The notes under the pieces: model-generated
Told to the model about the DNA's origin: nothing
Seen by the model: the letters and a program-made list of their open reading frames with translations, nothing else
Databases searched by the model: none
DNA from: Chrysophaeum taylorii
Lineage: Eukaryota > Sar > Pelagophyceae > Pelagomonadales > Pelagomonadaceae
Reading direction: 5' to 3'
Assembly (NCBI GenBank): GCA_029834535.1
Contig: JAQMWT010000033.1
Location: 1-64,000, forward strand
DNA length: 64,000 nucleotides
In this document: positions 23,970-34,699 of the stretch, in pieces
Layout of the letters: each line of letters begins with the position of its first letter
Numbering within the stretch: the stretch's first letter is position 1
Translations under genes and position numbers: made by a program

Positions 23970-25091
23970 TCTTCCTAACTACTAATCGACAGATGTTTGT
24001 CTGTCTTTAAATGTCGACTGCTAAGAGGGGGGTGTGTGTGGGGAGCATGAAGGATGTGGGTGGGTTTGTGGGGTATGAGGGATGTGCCTGTTTGTCCGCC
24101 GATTTAGGGTAAGGATCATGTAGGCCCGCGAGCCAGCCATTGATCCTCCAAGCCGTCTGTGGCGACCTCCCAGACTGTTTCCACGACCCGCGGCGGCTCT
24201 TTTAGCCAGCGCGCCATTCTCACGCCCCGTCGAAACGATGTTGTCGATGCTGACAACGCCGCGCGCATGACCGCGGCCTTTTTTTCCCGGAGACGAGGCG
24301 TCGGAGTTCTTTTCGGCCGACTAGGTTGGGTCGGAAGACGACGCCGCGCTCTTAACAGTCGAGTTTTCGACTCCCTGACAACCAACGGCATGCTGACTTT
24401 GATCGCGAGCTTAAAGTCTTCGCAACCTCGACCCGTCGCACGGCCACTGCAACGGTACCAGATACATGATCGATCGCGTCGTGTCACCGAGGCTCCTCCA
24501 ATCTGTATCCCTTAAGGCCCGCCGACGCCAAACGATCAACAAGAGCCAGGGCGCAGACGCCCCGCGAGGTCGGCGTCCTCTTGCCCACAAGCCCGTCTTC
24601 TGTCACGTCCAGCTCTACGTGGCTCTCTGTCGATCGGCAACCCCGAGGAGATATGCTCTTCTGAGTCGACGACTCCACCCTACCCCACACGTGCTGCGCA
24701 ATATCGACCGATAAGCCCCCCCCCGGCGTCTACACGCGCACTGTAGGTGAACTTACTGGGACCAGGTGAACTTACTTACTGACGTTTGAGATTGGGACTA
24801 GGCGAACTGAGTGACCAGGTGAACTTACTGAGACCAAGTGTGAACTTACTGGGGTTTTTAGAGTAAACTCAAGGGTTGGCGGCGCGTGCGGATCAAAGCA
24901 GCTTAGATTCGCGGAGGTGAGAGCGACGAGCTCGAAGGGGAGTGGGTGTGAGCACGAGTGGGTTTACGCCAGGATAGAGATTTGGACTAAGTGAACTAAT
25001 AACTGACCAGGTGAACGAACTTCCTGGGACCAGACCTGAACTTACTAGGGTTAGAGATTGGGACTAGGTGAACTTAACTGGCCTGCACTTG
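23970..25091 (+). mobile_element. Helitron copy 7, full-length form
   Basis: It starts TCTTCCTAAC as copy 1 does and ends CTGCACTTG before T. An extended TCTTTAAATGTCGACTGC short repeat (about 24004-24090) sits in the 5' microsatellite zone. The helicase remnant carries several small indels relative to copies 1-4. The 3' end lies 44 bp upstream of the transferase start codon, placing the GTGAACTTACTGG cluster in that gene's promoter-proximal region. Confidence 0.75.
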
Positions 25092-25135
25092 TGTGTTCTT
25101 AGTTAAAGAAGAGAGAAAGAAGGCAGCCAACCAGC

Positions 25136-25972
25136 ATGTCGACCAAGCCGAGCTTGCCGGAAGGGTATGTTGTGCCCGAGGTGTGGGAGTTCAAGGAGCA
25201 GGAGGGCAAGATGGGCGGCATGAACCGGCCGACGGCGGGGGCGCGGCACGAAGCCGCGCTTCCAAAAGGCGAACATCCTCTTCAACTGTACTCGCTCGGC
25301 ACGCCCAACGGAATTAAGGTGACGATCCTCCTGGAAGAACTCGGGGTCGAGTACGACGCGTGGCGCATCGATATCTTCAAGTTGGAACAGTTCGGGTCGG
25401 AGTTCGTGGCGGCGAATCCAAACTCGAAGATTCCCGCGCTTCTAGATTACGATTTCGATCCGCCGGTTCGGGTCTTCGAATCCGGACATATCCTTAAGTA
25501 CGTCGCGGAAAAGCACGGGTTCATGCCGTCCGAGCTGCGGGAGAAAACGGAAGTGATGAACTGGGTGTTCTGGCTGCAGGGCGGTGCGCCGTACGTGGGC
25601 GGCGGTTTCGGACATTTCTATAACTACGCTCCTTTAAAAATCGAATATGCAATAGACCGATTCACCCTCGAGACCAAGCGACAGCTCGACGTCCTCGACA
25701 AGCACCTTTCCGGCCGCGAGTGGATGTGTTCCGACTTTTCGATCGCAGATATCTGCATCTGGCCCTGGATCATGTGCCTCAAAGTATTTTACAAAGCCGA
25801 CAAATTCCTCCAGCTCGACACCTACGCCAACCTCATGCAGTGGTACGAAAAAGTCAAAGCCCGCAAGTCGGTGCAGCGAGGCTGCCGCGTCAACGGATTT
25901 GGCGACAACGCGATCAAAGAGCGCCACTCCAAGCTCGACTTTGGAGATGAAGAAGAAGAACAACAAGCCTAG
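25136..25972 (+). CDS. YghU-like glutathione S-transferase / disulfide-bond oxidoreductase
   Basis: A single-exon ORF of 278 residues. The N-terminal thioredoxin-like half (about residues 45-130) contains PLQLYSLGTPNGIKVTILLE and NPNSKIPALLDY, then VFESGHILKYVAEKHG. NPNSKIPAL and ES are the glutathione-contact region of the Nu-class/YghU family. The helical C-terminal half (about 145-262) has MNWVFWLQGGAPYVGGGFGH and YAPLKIEYAIDRF, which are close to bacterial YghU by recall. The end is acidic and low-complexity (DEEEEQQA). Bacterial YghU uses two glutathiones and has disulfide-bond reductase activity. Length matches the family (about 280-290). It is probably cytosolic, with no signal peptide evident. 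Helitron copy 7 lies just upstream. Confidence 0.9.
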   Translation: MSTKPSLPEGYVVPEVWEFKEQEGKMGGMNRPTAGARHEAALPKGEHPLQLYSLGTPNGIKVTILLEELGVEYDAWRIDIFKLEQFGSEFVAANPNSKIPALLDYDFDPPVRVFESGHILKYVAEKHGFMPSELREKTEVMNWVFWLQGGAPYVGGGFGHFYNYAPLKIEYAIDRFTLETKRQLDVLDKHLSGREWMCSDFSIADICIWPWIMCLKVFYKADKFLQLDTYANLMQWYEKVKARKSVQRGCRVNGFGDNAIKERHSKLDFGDEEEEQQA

Positions 25973-28250
25973 GTAGGTCGCCGTGGTGCAGAGATGCTGC
26001 CGGCGTGTCCTTGGAGCCTATATATGATGATGCCTAATTAATTTTATAAACGCAGCCAAGTCAATTCATTCCTTCCTTCCTTCCTTCCGCAACGCAGTGG
26101 TCTGGCACTATAGACCATATGTTGATGGTGAGCGTGAGCATGCACAAATCGGGCAGAATAAGGGTAAGGGAGATATCGCGTTCTCAACGGACGGACGGAC
26201 GGACGGACGGAATAGGGGGAAGAGTCAGCAGGTTTTTCTGCCCCCCCTCGAGAAGGTGTCTAGAACGCAAGGCATTCAAACATCTCAAGAGAAATGTGGT
26301 GAGGATGGAAGACGTGATGATTGGTCTGGTGATGAACAGCAAGAAACTACAGAGGCCACATGAGGGAGGGAGGGAGGGAGGAAGGAAGGAAGGAAACACA
26401 CTTTCTCTCTGCTCATGTTCAGACGTAGGATCATCAGCTGTGGCTGAGTGGAAACAACAAAAGTCGAAGTTAGCCACATGACCTACTCTAGAGAAATCGA
26501 CCAAAATTAAGATTTTGTTTTCTATACATGCGACGATGGGAGATCAGAGAAGGGTTTTTTTGTCTTTAAAGGTCGACCGCGAAGAGGGGGTGGGGGCATG
26601 AAGGATGTGGGTGGTTTTGTGGGGTAGGAGGGATGTGCCCGACGGGCGGAGATTAGTATGCGGGACCTAGTCGGCGGGGTCATCGCCGAGTCGTGGGGCA
26701 GGCGAAGAGAGGAGACGGGCCTCGTCCGGAGTTTTTTTTGGTCCGCTAATCACCGTTCTTGCGCCAGTGGACGACGCGCCTAGCCTTGCCCTTCATGACT
26801 GACGCGTCATAACTTCAAGTGCTCGTATGAATTCCGCCATTCTCAACCTCTCAGCCAAAGCTGCATTAATAAAACTGAACGTCATTATTATCTTCGTTGA
26901 TAGGTGGTGTCTTCAGGGTTGTAATCAGAAGACGGTTGTTAATGATAAGTCCGGAATGATCATAAGCGTGATGATACAAAAGGGAGTGGTAGAGATATTT
27001 TCCAAGGACTCAAGCTGTTAGAATCCAATCTGAGATCATGAATTGAACAAAGAATCGTGACAACATCTGACATAGTCGTCGGGAATTGTCTGATATATAT
27101 TCAGGAGGAATCGCGCGCGACAGTAACGGGCCTTATAGTAGACGACGGTCGTGGACGATGCGGCACCATTTGAGGTGGTGTCCGCGAGCCATAAGCACGA
27201 AGCAGTCAGTCTCTAGGTTGGGCGGTAAAGTTACGCTACGAGAAGTGGATCCCTTCGAAATCGTTAGCGTCCAGTGGGCGCCGAGCAAATACTACAGTGG
27301 TGTTGCAATGCTTAGTAATAGCATCACCACCAGAGGTCGAGGGGTTGTAAGTACCAAAATGACTAGCCAATGCATTTAATAGTGCAGCAGAGCGAGCCGT
27401 GTGTATTCGGGCGGGTGCCGCTCGCGTGTTAGGCGGGGCATTTTCGATCGATACGTTGGTAGTGTGCACTGAACAAAGCGAAAAACTGTTTCTCTTTTGC
27501 AACAAGAGGCCGGCTCGGATGGAAGTAGGGCATTCGCCATACTCTGACATGGAAGAGCGAAGGCAGCCAAGTCAAAGCGTGACGTGCGTATTTAGCCAGC
27601 TCGAAGAGCCACGTTTTTTAGTTTAGTCCAAAGTAGTAAATTGCAGAGTGTCCAAAAAAAAAAAAGAGTCTGCATGTACTGGTACGAAGCATGAGGTTAC
27701 TTTTGGACGTTGCCACGATGACATACTGCTGGTCAAGTAGCCACGACGGCGGTAAGCTGTTGATCAAAGCGCTTGTGAAAAAGAAGAGACACTTCCATGA
27801 TACTGTAATCCATCCTCCAACGATGACGACGACGTGCAAAGCTGTGAGCGTGCAGTGACATGGAGATCTACATCGCCTAGAGGTGCATATTCCAAGCGGG
27901 TTTGGAAAATGGTGTGTGCCTCGGGTAATAATGATTCGTGTGCCTGGTTAGCGAAGTCCAAGGGCTAGACTGCGAGCATGAGATCGAAAGGCTAGATAGC
28001 ACATCCAGGGGGCTGCAGAGAACGCGACATGTAGGTGTCTTCATGAGTAGTGCTGTTTACAATGCTGGTTGGAGGAGCATCGCATCAGTGATCTTATCAA
28101 GTGGATAGAAAGGTCATAATAAGGTGATAAAAGGGAAGGGCTAGTTTAACGATATTGCAGTCAGTCACCAGGGTTTAGGAGTAAAGCCAAAGGCTAGGGC
28201 GGAGCGCGCGCTCTGATAGTCACCAGGGTTGGCAGTTAAGGCTCACCTTG
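25973..28250. other. Long non-coding stretch, no supported gene
   Basis: Contains simple repeats (TTCC near 26070, ACGG at 26187-26210, GGGA/GGAA near 26365) and a short dispersed repeat at about 26559-26640. From about 26.8 kb it is AT-richer, like the Copia fossil that follows. It may include the terminal region of that element, but no LTR pair was found. Confidence 0.5.
26559..26640 (+). repeat. Short dispersed repeat, TCTTTAAAGGTCGACCGC type
   Basis: A diverged relative of the repeat at 12913 and 24004. It shares TCTTTAAA, GTCGAC, AAGAGGGGG, CATGAAGGATGTGGG and GGGATGTGCC in the same order. Confidence 0.65.
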
Positions 28251-29774
28251 GAGGTGACATGATGCATACCTAGAAGACAGCGAAACGTACCAAAGTCGGC
28301 TGCAAGAAAGAGGTTTTGTGAAACCATCTGCCACATTTAATATAATTTGTCAGGGGCGCGATGAACGCAAGTCTCTTCTCCAACGCGATATATTCCCTGA
28401 TTTTGAACCAGCGAGCTTTGCTACGAGAAGAACTGTCAGGGTTTGTTAAACGTGTGTACGGCAGCTGCATTATTATCCGACAGGAGTGGCAAACTTCTGA
28501 CAATAAAGCGCATGTCTTCAGCAATAGGATTATTATCGTTATCGAAATCGGCTGGAGGAGCTTCATCTGCACGCGTGTGTGTTAATAAAGAATTCGAGAC
28601 GAACTACAAATGAAAGCTCGAGCAGTAGCTTTCGGAGCCAGACTGCTTCATGAGCACAGATGCTAAGAGCAATGAGCTCTGCTTCGTGCGTAGAGCACGA
28701 AACAATCGGCTGAAGGTTTGTACTCTTCCAGCAAATGAGGCAGTTGAAGAGATAGAAGACAAAACCTGTAGTAGATTTTCTGTCTTCTTGGGCAAGACAT
28801 AGCGCGCTGTTGGCATCGACCATCGCTACTAGAGGATCAAAGGTGCCGGCAGCAATATTTTGTTCTTGGTAGTCAACTATAGTAGATAAGTCGATTCTGT
28901 GAACGCGCAGTTGGTTGTTCTCAATTGCGTTCCCTTTCAGGGTGAAACCAAAGAGGAAGAGCTCTGTTCTCCGGTTTGCTAAGACACCGTAGAAGATGCA
29001 AGAGCATCTGAACGTGCACGCAAGCAGGAGGGTGCATACCTCTAGAACATCATCGTCCCAGGGCTTGCGAGAGGTCCGGTCGGCAGGCTACTTGCATGAA
29101 AACCAGTTTGAAAAGTAAGGTTGATCACGAATGTCGACTTCTTCGTCGGTTGATTGAGAGCCATCTTTAGAAGTATAGGAAGCTCAAAGTGTTCGACGGA
29201 GAATTGTGTTCGCGCAGAGCTTGAGTTCTGTGCGAAGTCCACAGAGAAGATACAATCCACGGATAGACTGTAGATGAAGCGCGAGCAGAAACCCGGACGT
29301 ATAAACATGAGTCGGCACGGATTTTTTTTTGTAGGCAAAACTCCTAAAGAATTTGTCGATTCATTGTTCAAGAGTCTTCTGAGAGAGGGACTTTGGGTAA
29401 CGGCGGCAGCGATACTTATCGTTTCTCGCGGATCGAGCAACTCGATACCGTCAGGGAGCTGGACGTAAACGCATCGATGTCGGACGAACGCGTTGGGCAC
29501 GTCGCTGTGGTACACGGGTAGGTTCTTGTGAGCAGCAATGGCTAAGATAACACGCATAGCAGCCAACGTGGAAGCACTTTAATAGAACAATATTGTGAAG
29601 TCTTTTGCGATCGCCTTGATGTAGGCTTGTCGGTCTTCAGGAACAAGTCCTTGTAGACACTTGAGCTTGCACTACTGGTCGATATTTGTATTCGGGTTGG
29701 ACCTGCACTGGCTGGGGAGCCATAGTTTAACGACTTTTCGGTCGAAGCAGTGTATAGCACTCCAGGATAATAAG

Positions 29775-29792
29775 CAGCGTTGGGAATTCACT
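29775..29792 (+). repeat. hAT left terminal inverted repeat
   Basis: CAGCGTTGGGAATTCACT, preceded by target duplication ATAATAAG. Confidence 0.9.
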
Positions 29793-32455
29793 GGGCTCAC
29801 TTCACTAGGTTCGCTGAATTTGGTTCACTTCACTTCACTTCACTTCACTTCACCGAAAATTTTCGTCCGAAGTCCAATCTTCACTTCACGTTCATTCACT
29901 TCGGCTGACGGCCTGACCCTGACACCGTCTGCTGCTGATGAGCCAAGTCGAGCCGCGCTACCTGGAGGTGGAGGATAATGTTGATGATGAGGAGGAATTT
30001 AAACGCGGTGTTAACAGAAGGAGGAAGTTCACAAGAACGAGCCGATTGCGACGTCGATGTTGTGACGTGGAGCACACCACCCGGCAACAAAAGTGGACGA
30101 TCAACCAGGTCTTTCCAAGGTGTGGGACTGAGTGCGTCGACCGAAGGAACATCATCCTGACCGCGTCAGTGGGAAGGCGACGAGCCCTCTTGGGGCCGGC
30201 CCACTTCAAGGCTGCGAATCCGGAGGAGGACAAGCTGGGACGTCAACAGCTCACCAAGAAACAGAAGACAGACGAAGAAAAGGAGGGCGTTATGACGGCC
30301 GTGGGCGTTGTGGCAGCCTCGAAGGGTAAATCGGATATTACGAGATACTTCATGGCCATACCCAGCCAGGCAAAACACTCTTACCTGATGATGGTGTTCT
30401 CGGCTCGGCACTACGTGTATACGTCGCAGCGGATTTTTTTCCAAGCGCACCTTTGACTGACGACGAAGATCATCGCAACCAAATAATTGAGGCGTAGTAT
30501 TACCGCGGCGGTGGGGGGAAAGGCAAGCGCCCTCGTTCATGACTCGAAAGGCGCTGTTTGAATGGGTGGACGCTGAATATCGTTGTTTTGTTGTTCGAAT
30601 CTTGAAGCACGTCGTTACGGAGTGTTATTTATGAAGCGGCTTTCGGCAATCCATTCGCCAAGGTGCTGCATGACGGCGGGACACTCAAAGATAAGTTCAA
30701 GCGATAGGCCATTGGCCTATCCTTCATCTGGCCCGATTGGGGTGACGTTGAGGCGGTGTTCCCGCGTGGGCCTCGTTCCAGCTGACGACGGAACCGATTC
30801 CAGCACGGCTTCTCCTGCTCCGTTCTGTGGTCGCGGAGCGTGCGGGAATCGATATCGATTTGGCGGCCGCAACCATTGTTCAAGACCGGGCTGCAATTGG
30901 CGTCGCGGAAGAATTTTTGTTGAGGTCGAAGCGTGTGACATGCATGATATCTCAAAAATCTCGGCAGCGGCATGCGGCGACTTGACGCGATCCAGAGGCA
31001 AGCAGGTGATCAATCCATTCCCAGCTGGCCAGGAGCTGCTGAACAGTGCCCACGATGGAGCCAAGTTCTTTTCTTACGGCACACGTTTGAAGGATCTGCA
31101 TGCGCTTTTGCCATCATTACAGCCGGGGAAATAAATCGCCGAAGCTGAAGCTCGACCTCAATAAGACGTGGTTCCGGGCGCGATACCAACTTATTCGTTC
31201 CTTGCTGCGTATGCACCACGTGCTCAAACTGTACGCGGCTACCAACATTGGACTCCCCTGGACAATCAATCAGTGATGAGCCATGGGTGGCGTTGGCTGA
31301 ATTCGAGGCAATTTTTGCTATAACGGATGAGGCCGTTGCTTTCGTGCAACATGAACACTTATACATGGGGGCGTGCGCCGCATTGATCAAGCACAACATG
31401 ATAGAGTCTCTGCGAGCTGGGACGCTAGAAGTCATTGATCTCCCGAACATAACTGCGAAATCCATGCCACGTAAGACTGTCGATGTTGACGACCTCAGCG
31501 AGACCGGCAAAATCTGTCTTGAGCGGGCTATACTCGAATGTGAGCGTCGGTTTTACGGGAATAATGAAAACAACTACGTGCGTCACTTCGACTACGAATT
31601 CAACGATCGCTAGCTGATTGCCTTCCTTCTTGACTTTCGGACTATCAACTGCCGGCACCTGTCGTTCAATCAGAGAGCTCGGGCCAGGAAATTGCTTGCT
31701 CAAGGAAGAATATGCGATTTACGCACGGACTGCATTCCACCACGAAAAGGCAAAGACTTCCTCCGAGTCTGCGCTGCGCTGCCCTCCGAGCCTGTGCCTG
31801 CCCGCAGTCTCTTGGCGGCACTCGATGCACCCGACGACGCTTGGGACGACGACATTAGTGGCGACGTGCCTTCTTTTGCTATGCCTGAGAACCAGATGCC
31901 CGATTTTTTCAATGTGGAGGAGTTTGAACAGGCCTTCACTCAATGGATCATCAGGCTGTCGAGATCGCTCGACTGGAAAGAGCATTATCCTGAACTTGAG
32001 AAGAAGGATGAAGTCGGCTTCACAGATCTGGCTGCTGTGCTCGACGTTGGGCAAGCTGTATCGACCGCTCACCAAGGAAGGAGCAGTATGGGTTCCTTCT
32101 TCCTTCCGGACATGGCGAGAGCCTCCTCTAAGGGTTTTTTCAATTGGTAGTACACATGGCGGCGCGCAGAGCTACTACTGTGAGCGCTGCCTGAGCATTG
32201 GAAATCTTGTCCTGACTGAGGGAAACACGTTGCTGCTCGGCGCGGACGAGACGGACAAAGCTGCCCTACTGCGCATGAACAAGAATTTCTTCATTGCGGC
32301 GGCGGCGGCCCGGATTAAGTAGAGGGACGACCTCGTGTGACGCGAGACCGAGTTTTTCAAAAACGCCGGGACACACCACCATGATTCCTTCCCCGAAGGC
32401 TCTTTGGAGATGGAGGATGATGAGGAAGAACCAGACGAAGATACCGAGGTCGGTC

Positions 32456-32482
32456 GTTCGTTCGTTCGTTCGTTCGTTCGTT
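32456..32482. repeat. (CGTT)n microsatellite in the hAT
   Basis: About six GTTC/CGTT units near the 3' end of the hAT interior. Confidence 0.9.
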
Positions 32483-32771
32483 CACGTCGCCTAAAGTAGT
32501 AAGAAACACTGAACCCCATCCACGGTAGTAACTCCTCCTTCGCCCCGAATTTAACGCGAATGAAGCTAAGAGCACCAGACCTAGGAGGCAATAGCGTGCG
32601 GGGGGCTCGGAAAAATTTGACGCGACAGGGACCGGCGCTGGCGTTAAAAGAAAAAAAGTGGCGTTCACTTCACAAAGGCTCGCTTTAACCATGTAGGGCG
32701 ACGCATTCACTTCAAATCACTTCACCAATATTTCGTGGCTGCTGGTGAAGTGGTTCACGTTCACTTGCTGA

Positions 32772-32789
32772 AGTGAATTCCCAACGCTG
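32772..32789 (-). repeat. hAT right terminal inverted repeat
   Basis: AGTGAATTCCCAACGCTG, the exact complement of the left repeat, followed by ATAATAAG. Confidence 0.9.
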
Positions 32790-33560
32790 ATAATAAGCGT
32801 GGGTAGAGCAAGCGGGAGGAGTAGAGGGATCTGGTGGTTATAATTAACTCAAGAGGAGTGGTTCCTCATGAAGCACCTGAGTAATGTACTCGGCGGAGCA
32901 GAGGAGATATTCCTCCTCCAGGTCGGATAGTGAGGAAGACGCGGATCCAAACTCAGGGAGTATGGACGTTATGATCGATAAAACAGGTGGGTGATAGGTA
33001 GGCGCAAGCATATTGCAATGGAGACTCCCCAAAAAAACGCAGAAGCATGTTCAGCAAACATGGCAATAAGTGAGGATGGAGGTCGATCAGTATAGTAGTA
33101 AGGTGGTAAGCTAGATGCACACTTGCATTGCGGGAACACACCATCGAGCAGCGAGACAGAAGATCAGTGCGTAACGGCAGGAGGTGTGTTGTACAAGCAA
33201 TGCCTGTATGGACGGAATAATGCAGCTCTCTTTTGCGATGATTAAGTACAAAATTTGATGGCTTTCATCGACGATGGGAACGGACGACATCCATTCGCAA
33301 GTACTGGTACAAGTTCTTTGCCACCCAAGCGAGGAGGAGGAGGATACAGTGGTCGAACCTCCAAGTTCCACCTGAAGTTTTTGAAGGATAGTGCAGGATA
33401 AAATCTCCAAGGTTGCCATTGAGGTTGAGGCGCCAGAGACAGCGCGTATACCCATCGTCGAAGGTTGCGGCGCCAGAGACAGCGCGTATACCCATCGTCG
33501 ACCGTCTCAGCAAATAGTCATAGCGCTTAGTGGAGGCAAAAAAAAACGCCAATCAGCTTG

Positions 33561-34569
33561 CGATCGCCAAGCGCTGAAGGATGCCGGGGCCGAGGAGATG
33601 ATCAAGGCGCACGCGCCGGAGTTGCCGCTCGCGCCTGTGGATCAAGAAGGCGAGCGCAGAGTGGGCGGCCGTCCTTGCTGCCGGTGGGGAAAAAAAAATC
33701 GGGGCCTTGAGAAGATCATGGACGAGTGCAACAAGCTCCCTAGAGGACGCGAAGTGGGTTTGGAAACTCGGTCAGGCATACGCCGAGAGGAAGCTCAATG
33801 CTTCTTCGTACCTCGAGCAGGCTGTCTGTCAGCAACGTCTCGAGGGCTACAACTCAGTCAAGAAGATCAAGCAGATGCTCGAGACCCTCGGACCGTACAC
33901 CACCACCACCCAGGTTTTACGCCGGAATGGTCACCATCATTCGTGACCTCGTTCAAGATCCTGGGCCTTAAACTCGAAAACTACGTGGACGACAAACTCA
34001 GACTGTCAAGGTTAAGGATGCAGGTGCTATCCGAAGAAGGCAGCCTATTCCCGGCAAGAGCCGCTTATCCTAGATGGTGCCGACGTCGACGAGACTCATC
34101 GCCAGCTCTAGCACACCTACGCGTCTCTCTTCCATCTCATTCGCGCTGCGCGTCTCAAAGCGGACTGCGACGGACGACGTTGAGAGGCTCTGCGCCGCCT
34201 GTGACAAACGCCGCACAGCCCAAGCTCCACATGATCGATGATCATGTCAAGTACGCCGGCACACGGTCGGTCTCTTCACCGAGGACCTCTGCGAGGCGAT
34301 CCACAAGGTCGGTCGTCCACGAGCTGGACCGACGCTTTTTTATGGGTCGAGGAGGGCGCCATCAAGCAGGGGAGTTCAAAGCCCTCGAAGTCATGTGGAC
34401 GTCCAGGCCCTTCTGGACGCTCGCCTCAAGCGTCGGGCGCGCGCGGCAAGAATCCAAAGACGTTGCGGCAGGCATATTCCGGGATGAGTTGAGCAGAGAC
34501 CTAGGGTTTGGACAGGAGCTGACTGACCCCAGAGGGCGCCGAAAAAGGTGCATTAGACGCGTTCTCTAA
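33561..34569 (+). pseudogene. Decayed coding sequence of unknown family
   Basis: A long open frame exists, but the protein-like sequence moves between frames. ALKDAGAEEMIKAHAPELPL (about 33570-33630) is followed in another frame by WIKKASAEWAAVLAAG (about 33637-33685). Next comes SSLEDAKWVWKLGQAYAERK (about 33737-33797) and later KLENYVDDKLRLSRLRMQ. Helical, charged segments such as these suggest a former transposon protein. A short piece of the same family is at about 54250-54300 on the minus strand. The family is not recognised. Confidence 0.35.
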
Positions 34570-34699
34570 AGAGATAAAGTTGGCCAAAATAATGAAATTG
34601 GCCAAAAAATTAATCAGGGCGGGATATTTGGAGGATTTTATAATAAACCGACCCGACTTGGGTTCGGGGTTTTCGAGGCCGTTAAAAGTGAAAAAACTT

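Larger units (their letters stand above)
29775..32789 (+). mobile_element. hAT-type DNA transposon with decayed transposase
   Basis: A 3,015-bp element with perfect 18-bp terminal inverted repeats, CAGCGTTGGGAATTCACT at 29775 and its complement ending at 32789. The 8-bp target duplication ATAATAAG lies at 29767-29774 and 32790-32797. The CAG…CTG ends and 8-bp duplication are diagnostic of hAT. Both ends carry subterminal CACTTCA/GAAGTGA motifs. Inside, plus-strand pieces look like a decayed transposase. 29938-30456 is a basic, DNA-binding-like segment with KKQKTDEEKE. 31250-31613 includes KICLERAILECERRFYGN. 31692-32150 includes WKEHYPELEKKDE, placed where hAT proteins have the C-terminal dimerisation region. 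Several frame breaks make it non-autonomous. Confidence 0.85.
28251..33560 (-). mobile_element. Copia-type LTR retrotransposon fossil (copy 3), split by a hAT element
   Basis: On the minus strand, an RNase H block (DRKSTTGF and STHEAELIALS, about 28.3-28.85 kb) and a reverse-transcriptase block (VYHSDVPNAFV, about 29.45-29.56 kb) match Copia copy 1 most closely. Its 5' side appears to continue beyond the hAT insertion, at about 32.80-33.5 kb, with weak similarity. It is broken, with many breaks, and older than copies 1 and 2. No LTRs identified; ends are approximate. Confidence 0.75.

Noticed and set aside
33391-34569. 392-residue plus-strand ORF as an intact gene
   Set aside because: Protein-like sequence moves between frames within it, so the open frame is not the original coding frame throughout.
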